Shown here: positions 62,034 through 64,000 of the stretch, in pieces | Layout: every line of letters begins with the position of its first letter | Numbering within the stretch: the first letter of the stretch is position 1 | NCBI RefSeq assembly: GCF_018309085.1 | Contig: NZ_CP070502.1 | Coordinates: 1-64,000, forward strand | From: Sporosarcina sp. Marseille-Q4063 | Lineage (GTDB): Bacteria > Bacillota > Bacilli > Bacillales_A > Planococcaceae | Reading direction: 5' to 3' | DNA length: 64,000 bases | Position numbers and translations under genes: made by a program | Notes under the pieces: model-generated | Database searches by the model: none | What the model was told of the DNA's origin: nothing | What the model saw: only the letters and a program-made list of their open reading frames with translations

Positions 62034-62795
62034 TTGATCTATAAAGTGCGACTAGATGTTTTTGAAGGACCCTTAGATTTATTATTGCATTTAATAAATC
62101 GTTTAGAAATAGATATCTATGATATACCCATGTCTGAATTAACTGATCAGTACATGGAGCATATCCATGCGATGCGCGTACTTCGACTTGACGAACTAAG
62201 TGAATATCTAGTGCTGGCTGCGACGCTTATTGAAATTAAAAGCAAAATGTTACTTCCAATCCATGAAGGCGAAGATTTCGGCGACGATGCTGATTTCGAT
62301 ATGGAAGATGATCCGCGTGATGAACTCGTCGCGCGATTAATCGAGTATCGAAAGTATAAGGAAGCTGCTACTAGCTTAAAAGAAGCAGCGGATAATCGAT
62401 TGGACTATTTCACGAAATCGCCCGGGGATCTTTCACAGTTTGGTGAAATCGTATCAGTGGGATTGGAAGAAAATTTGAATGTATTCGATTTGATTGGTGC
62501 TTTTCAAAAAATGATCGATCGAAACCGACTAAGAGCTCCTCTCTCCGCTAGTATAACCAAAACAGAGCTGTCTGTCGGCGAAAAGATGGATGAAATAATG
62601 GGGCGGCTGGTCGTTAATGGCGGTCGTTGTGATTTTCACACGCTTTTTGAAGAAGGAGATACTGGTGAACTTGTTGTCACCTTCATGTCAGTACTCGAAT
62701 TAATGTTAAGGGGTGACGTCAACGTCGAGCAAAGTAATAACTTTGCAAATCTAATTGTATCGTACGTGAAAGATGGTGAAGAATCCCATGGATGA
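62034..62795 (+). CDS. scpA: Segregation and condensation protein A
   Basis: A 253-residue kleisin of the SMC complex. The N-terminal KVRLDVFEGPLDLLLHLINRLEIDIYDIP and the middle acidic linker (EGEDFGDDADFDMEDD) are typical, with a C-terminal winged helix. It links SMC heads with ScpB for chromosome segregation. Translation starts at TTG 62034. It overlaps the scpB start region. Confidence 0.94.
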   Translation: MIYKVRLDVFEGPLDLLLHLINRLEIDIYDIPMSELTDQYMEHIHAMRVLRLDELSEYLVLAATLIEIKSKMLLPIHEGEDFGDDADFDMEDDPRDELVARLIEYRKYKEAATSLKEAADNRLDYFTKSPGDLSQFGEIVSVGLEENLNVFDLIGAFQKMIDRNRLRAPLSASITKTELSVGEKMDEIMGRLVVNGGRCDFHTLFEEGDTGELVVTFMSVLELMLRGDVNVEQSNNFANLIVSYVKDGEESHG

Positions 62796-63399
62796 AGGGA
62801 AAAGTTTACAAGGAATGATTGAAAGTTTTTTATTTATAGCTGGTGATGAAGGATTAACGATTAAGCAATTAACCACAGTTACGGAACAAAGTGAAGCAAA
62901 GGTAAAGCAAGCACTTACCAGCTTGCTTGAAAATTATGAAGGACAAGTTGAAAGAGGCATTACATTAAAACAGTTCGGCGGTTCGTACAGGCTTGTAACT
63001 AAAGCGGAATTTGCCGACAGTATTAAACGATTACTTGAAAACCCATCACCCCAGTCAATTACAAAGGCATCCCTTGAGGTGTTAGCCATTATCGCTTATA
63101 AACAACCCGTAACTCGAGTTGAAATCGATGATCTTCGTGGTGTTAAATCAGAAGGTCCAATACATACACTAATATCAAGGGGGTTAATAATGGAGATGGG
63201 CCGCTCGGAAGGCACGGGGCGGGCGATTTTATATGGTACGACGAAATTATTTTTAGATCGATTCGGGTTGGAGTCAATAGAAGGGTTGCCACCTCTAACA
63301 GTGGAAGAGGACGACAATGACGGTAATACCGATTTATTTATGACACAATTTCAAGAAGCATTCAGAGTTGAAAATGATGGAGGAGGAAACACTACTTGA
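62788..63399 (+). CDS. scpB: Segregation and condensation protein B
   Basis: A protein of about 203 residues with tandem winged-helix domains. Family strings are LQGMIESFLFIAGDEGLTIKQL near the start, YKQPVTRVEIDDLRGV and GRSEGTGRAILYGTTKLFLDRFGL. It binds ScpA and controls the Smc complex. ATG 62788 is preferred over the in-frame GTG 62773. The last bases overlap the dacB TTG start. Confidence 0.93.
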   Translation: MDEGKSLQGMIESFLFIAGDEGLTIKQLTTVTEQSEAKVKQALTSLLENYEGQVERGITLKQFGGSYRLVTKAEFADSIKRLLENPSPQSITKASLEVLAIIAYKQPVTRVEIDDLRGVKSEGPIHTLISRGLIMEMGRSEGTGRAILYGTTKLFLDRFGLESIEGLPPLTVEEDDNDGNTDLFMTQFQEAFRVENDGGGNTT

Positions 63400-64000
63400 A
63401 ACGTGCAATTGCAATGATTCTATTTGCAACAATCGTTTTATTTGCGGGCGGAAAAGAAGCCAGTGCGCGTGATGCTTGGGTTGTGATTGATGCTGATACG
63501 GGAAGATTGCTCTCGGGATCGAATGAACATGTTCGACTGCCTATCGCCAGTTTAACAAAAATATGGACAGCTTTTACGGTTTTGGAAAGTGGTGCTCCGC
63601 TAGGATTCACGACGATTTCACCGGAGGCTGCATCCGCTGAAGGATCGTCTATCTATATGAAGCAAGGCGTGACAGCTGACGTCGAAGGACTGTTATACGG
63701 TCTAATGCTTCGGTCTGGGAATGACGCGGCTTATGCGCTCGCTGAACATGCAGGTGGCTCGCTTCAAGGGTTCGTCGATTTAATGAATGACAACGCACTC
63801 TTATATGGACTTAACGATACTGTCTTTACAAATCCATCGGGTCTTCACAATGAATTGCATTTATCAACTGCATATGACACGGCTTTAATGATGTATCATG
63901 CAATGCAAAATGAAACCTTCAAAAAAATCGCGTCAACTCATACCTACAATTATCAACTTAAAAATGAAAATTACAGTTGGCAAAATAAACATCGATTGGT
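63396..64000 (+). CDS. dacB: D-alanyl-D-alanine carboxypeptidase (DacB-like), truncated by the window edge
   Basis: A TTG start at 63396 follows GGAGGAGGAAAC, overlapping the scpB stop (TTGA). About 201 residues are visible before the right edge. There is a signal peptide (about 1-24), then the serine-peptidase triad motif SLTK (52-55) and the SGN motif; the KTG motif would lie beyond the window. In B. subtilis dacB lies near scpAB and trims spore cortex peptidoglycan; a DacF-type role is also possible. Confidence 0.88.
   Translation, partial: MKRAIAMILFATIVLFAGGKEASARDAWVVIDADTGRLLSGSNEHVRLPIASLTKIWTAFTVLESGAPLGFTTISPEAASAEGSSIYMKQGVTADVEGLLYGLMLRSGNDAAYALAEHAGGSLQGFVDLMNDNALLYGLNDTVFTNPSGLHNELHLSTAYDTALMMYHAMQNETFKKIASTHTYNYQLKNENYSWQNKHRL

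Overview
The window reads as the chromosome of an aerobic, endospore-forming Firmicute of the Bacillales. The best guess is Planococcaceae, close to Sporosarcina. This rests on Gram-positive ribosome binding sites, sigma-A and sigma-H type promoters, a spoIIA-sigF operon, spoIIM-fur-xerD-deoB in Bacillus order, a phenylalanine dehydrogenase resembling the Lysinibacillus/Sporosarcina enzymes, and a ba3-type oxidase. No rRNA, tRNA, CRISPR array, phage or insertion sequence was recognised. Genus is an inference.

Region 1 (1-15124) is the most striking block. After a cut-off gene at the left edge, paaA-B-C-D, an EthD-like protein, two crotonases (PaaF- and PaaG-like), an aldehyde dehydrogenase, a 3-hydroxyacyl-CoA dehydrogenase and the repressor PaaX form a phenylacetyl-CoA degradation locus. 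A second operon follows: a FlK-like acyl-CoA thioesterase, phenylalanine dehydrogenase and a complete four-gene 2-oxoacid dehydrogenase complex. The two operons have near-identical promoter layouts, with the 13-mer AAGTGTTATACGA at the same distance downstream of the -10. Together they suggest L-phenylalanine -> phenylpyruvate -> phenylacetyl-CoA (by oxidative decarboxylation, without a PaaK ligase) -> ring epoxidation and beta-oxidation. paaK, paaE, paaJ and a PaaZ hydratase are not in the window.

Region 2 (15125-25700) is transport and regulation. A substrate-binding protein/permease/ATPase ABC importer of the TrpXYZ type (possibly for aromatic amino acids) is followed by an NhaC-type antiporter, a divergent novel regulator, a dipeptide-epimerase-like enolase and a GNAT acetyltransferase. 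The antiporter and regulator/epimerase promoters share the motif CGACTATTwArCGACA. A polar amino acid ABC importer follows.

Region 3 (25701-40100) is mixed metabolism: an RND exporter, an SDR without the catalytic Tyr/Lys, a GNAT, an asparagine synthetase with a degenerate glutaminase domain, an amidase, YdcF, HEAT-like and SRPBCC proteins, a glycerophosphodiesterase, a YkuS-like protein, 3-hydroxybutyrate dehydrogenase with a GntP permease, and a FAD amino acid oxidase.

Region 4 (40190-50900) holds a Crp/Fnr regulator next to a ba3 cytochrome c oxidase operon (IIa-II-I-SCO-membrane protein) whose upstream region has Fnr-type and Fur-type boxes. After it come thioredoxins, ilvE, DinB, a YeiH transporter, a YhcN-type lipoprotein and an aldo/keto reductase.

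Region 5 (50900-64000) is the conserved Bacillus core: nudF, spoIIM, fur, xerD, deoB, pdp, spoIIAA-AB-sigF, spoVAF, lysA, ribT, a DUF309 protein, scpA, scpB and the start of dacB. The spoVAA-AE genes and rib genes that surround these in B. subtilis are absent, and a structured repeat lies beside ribT.
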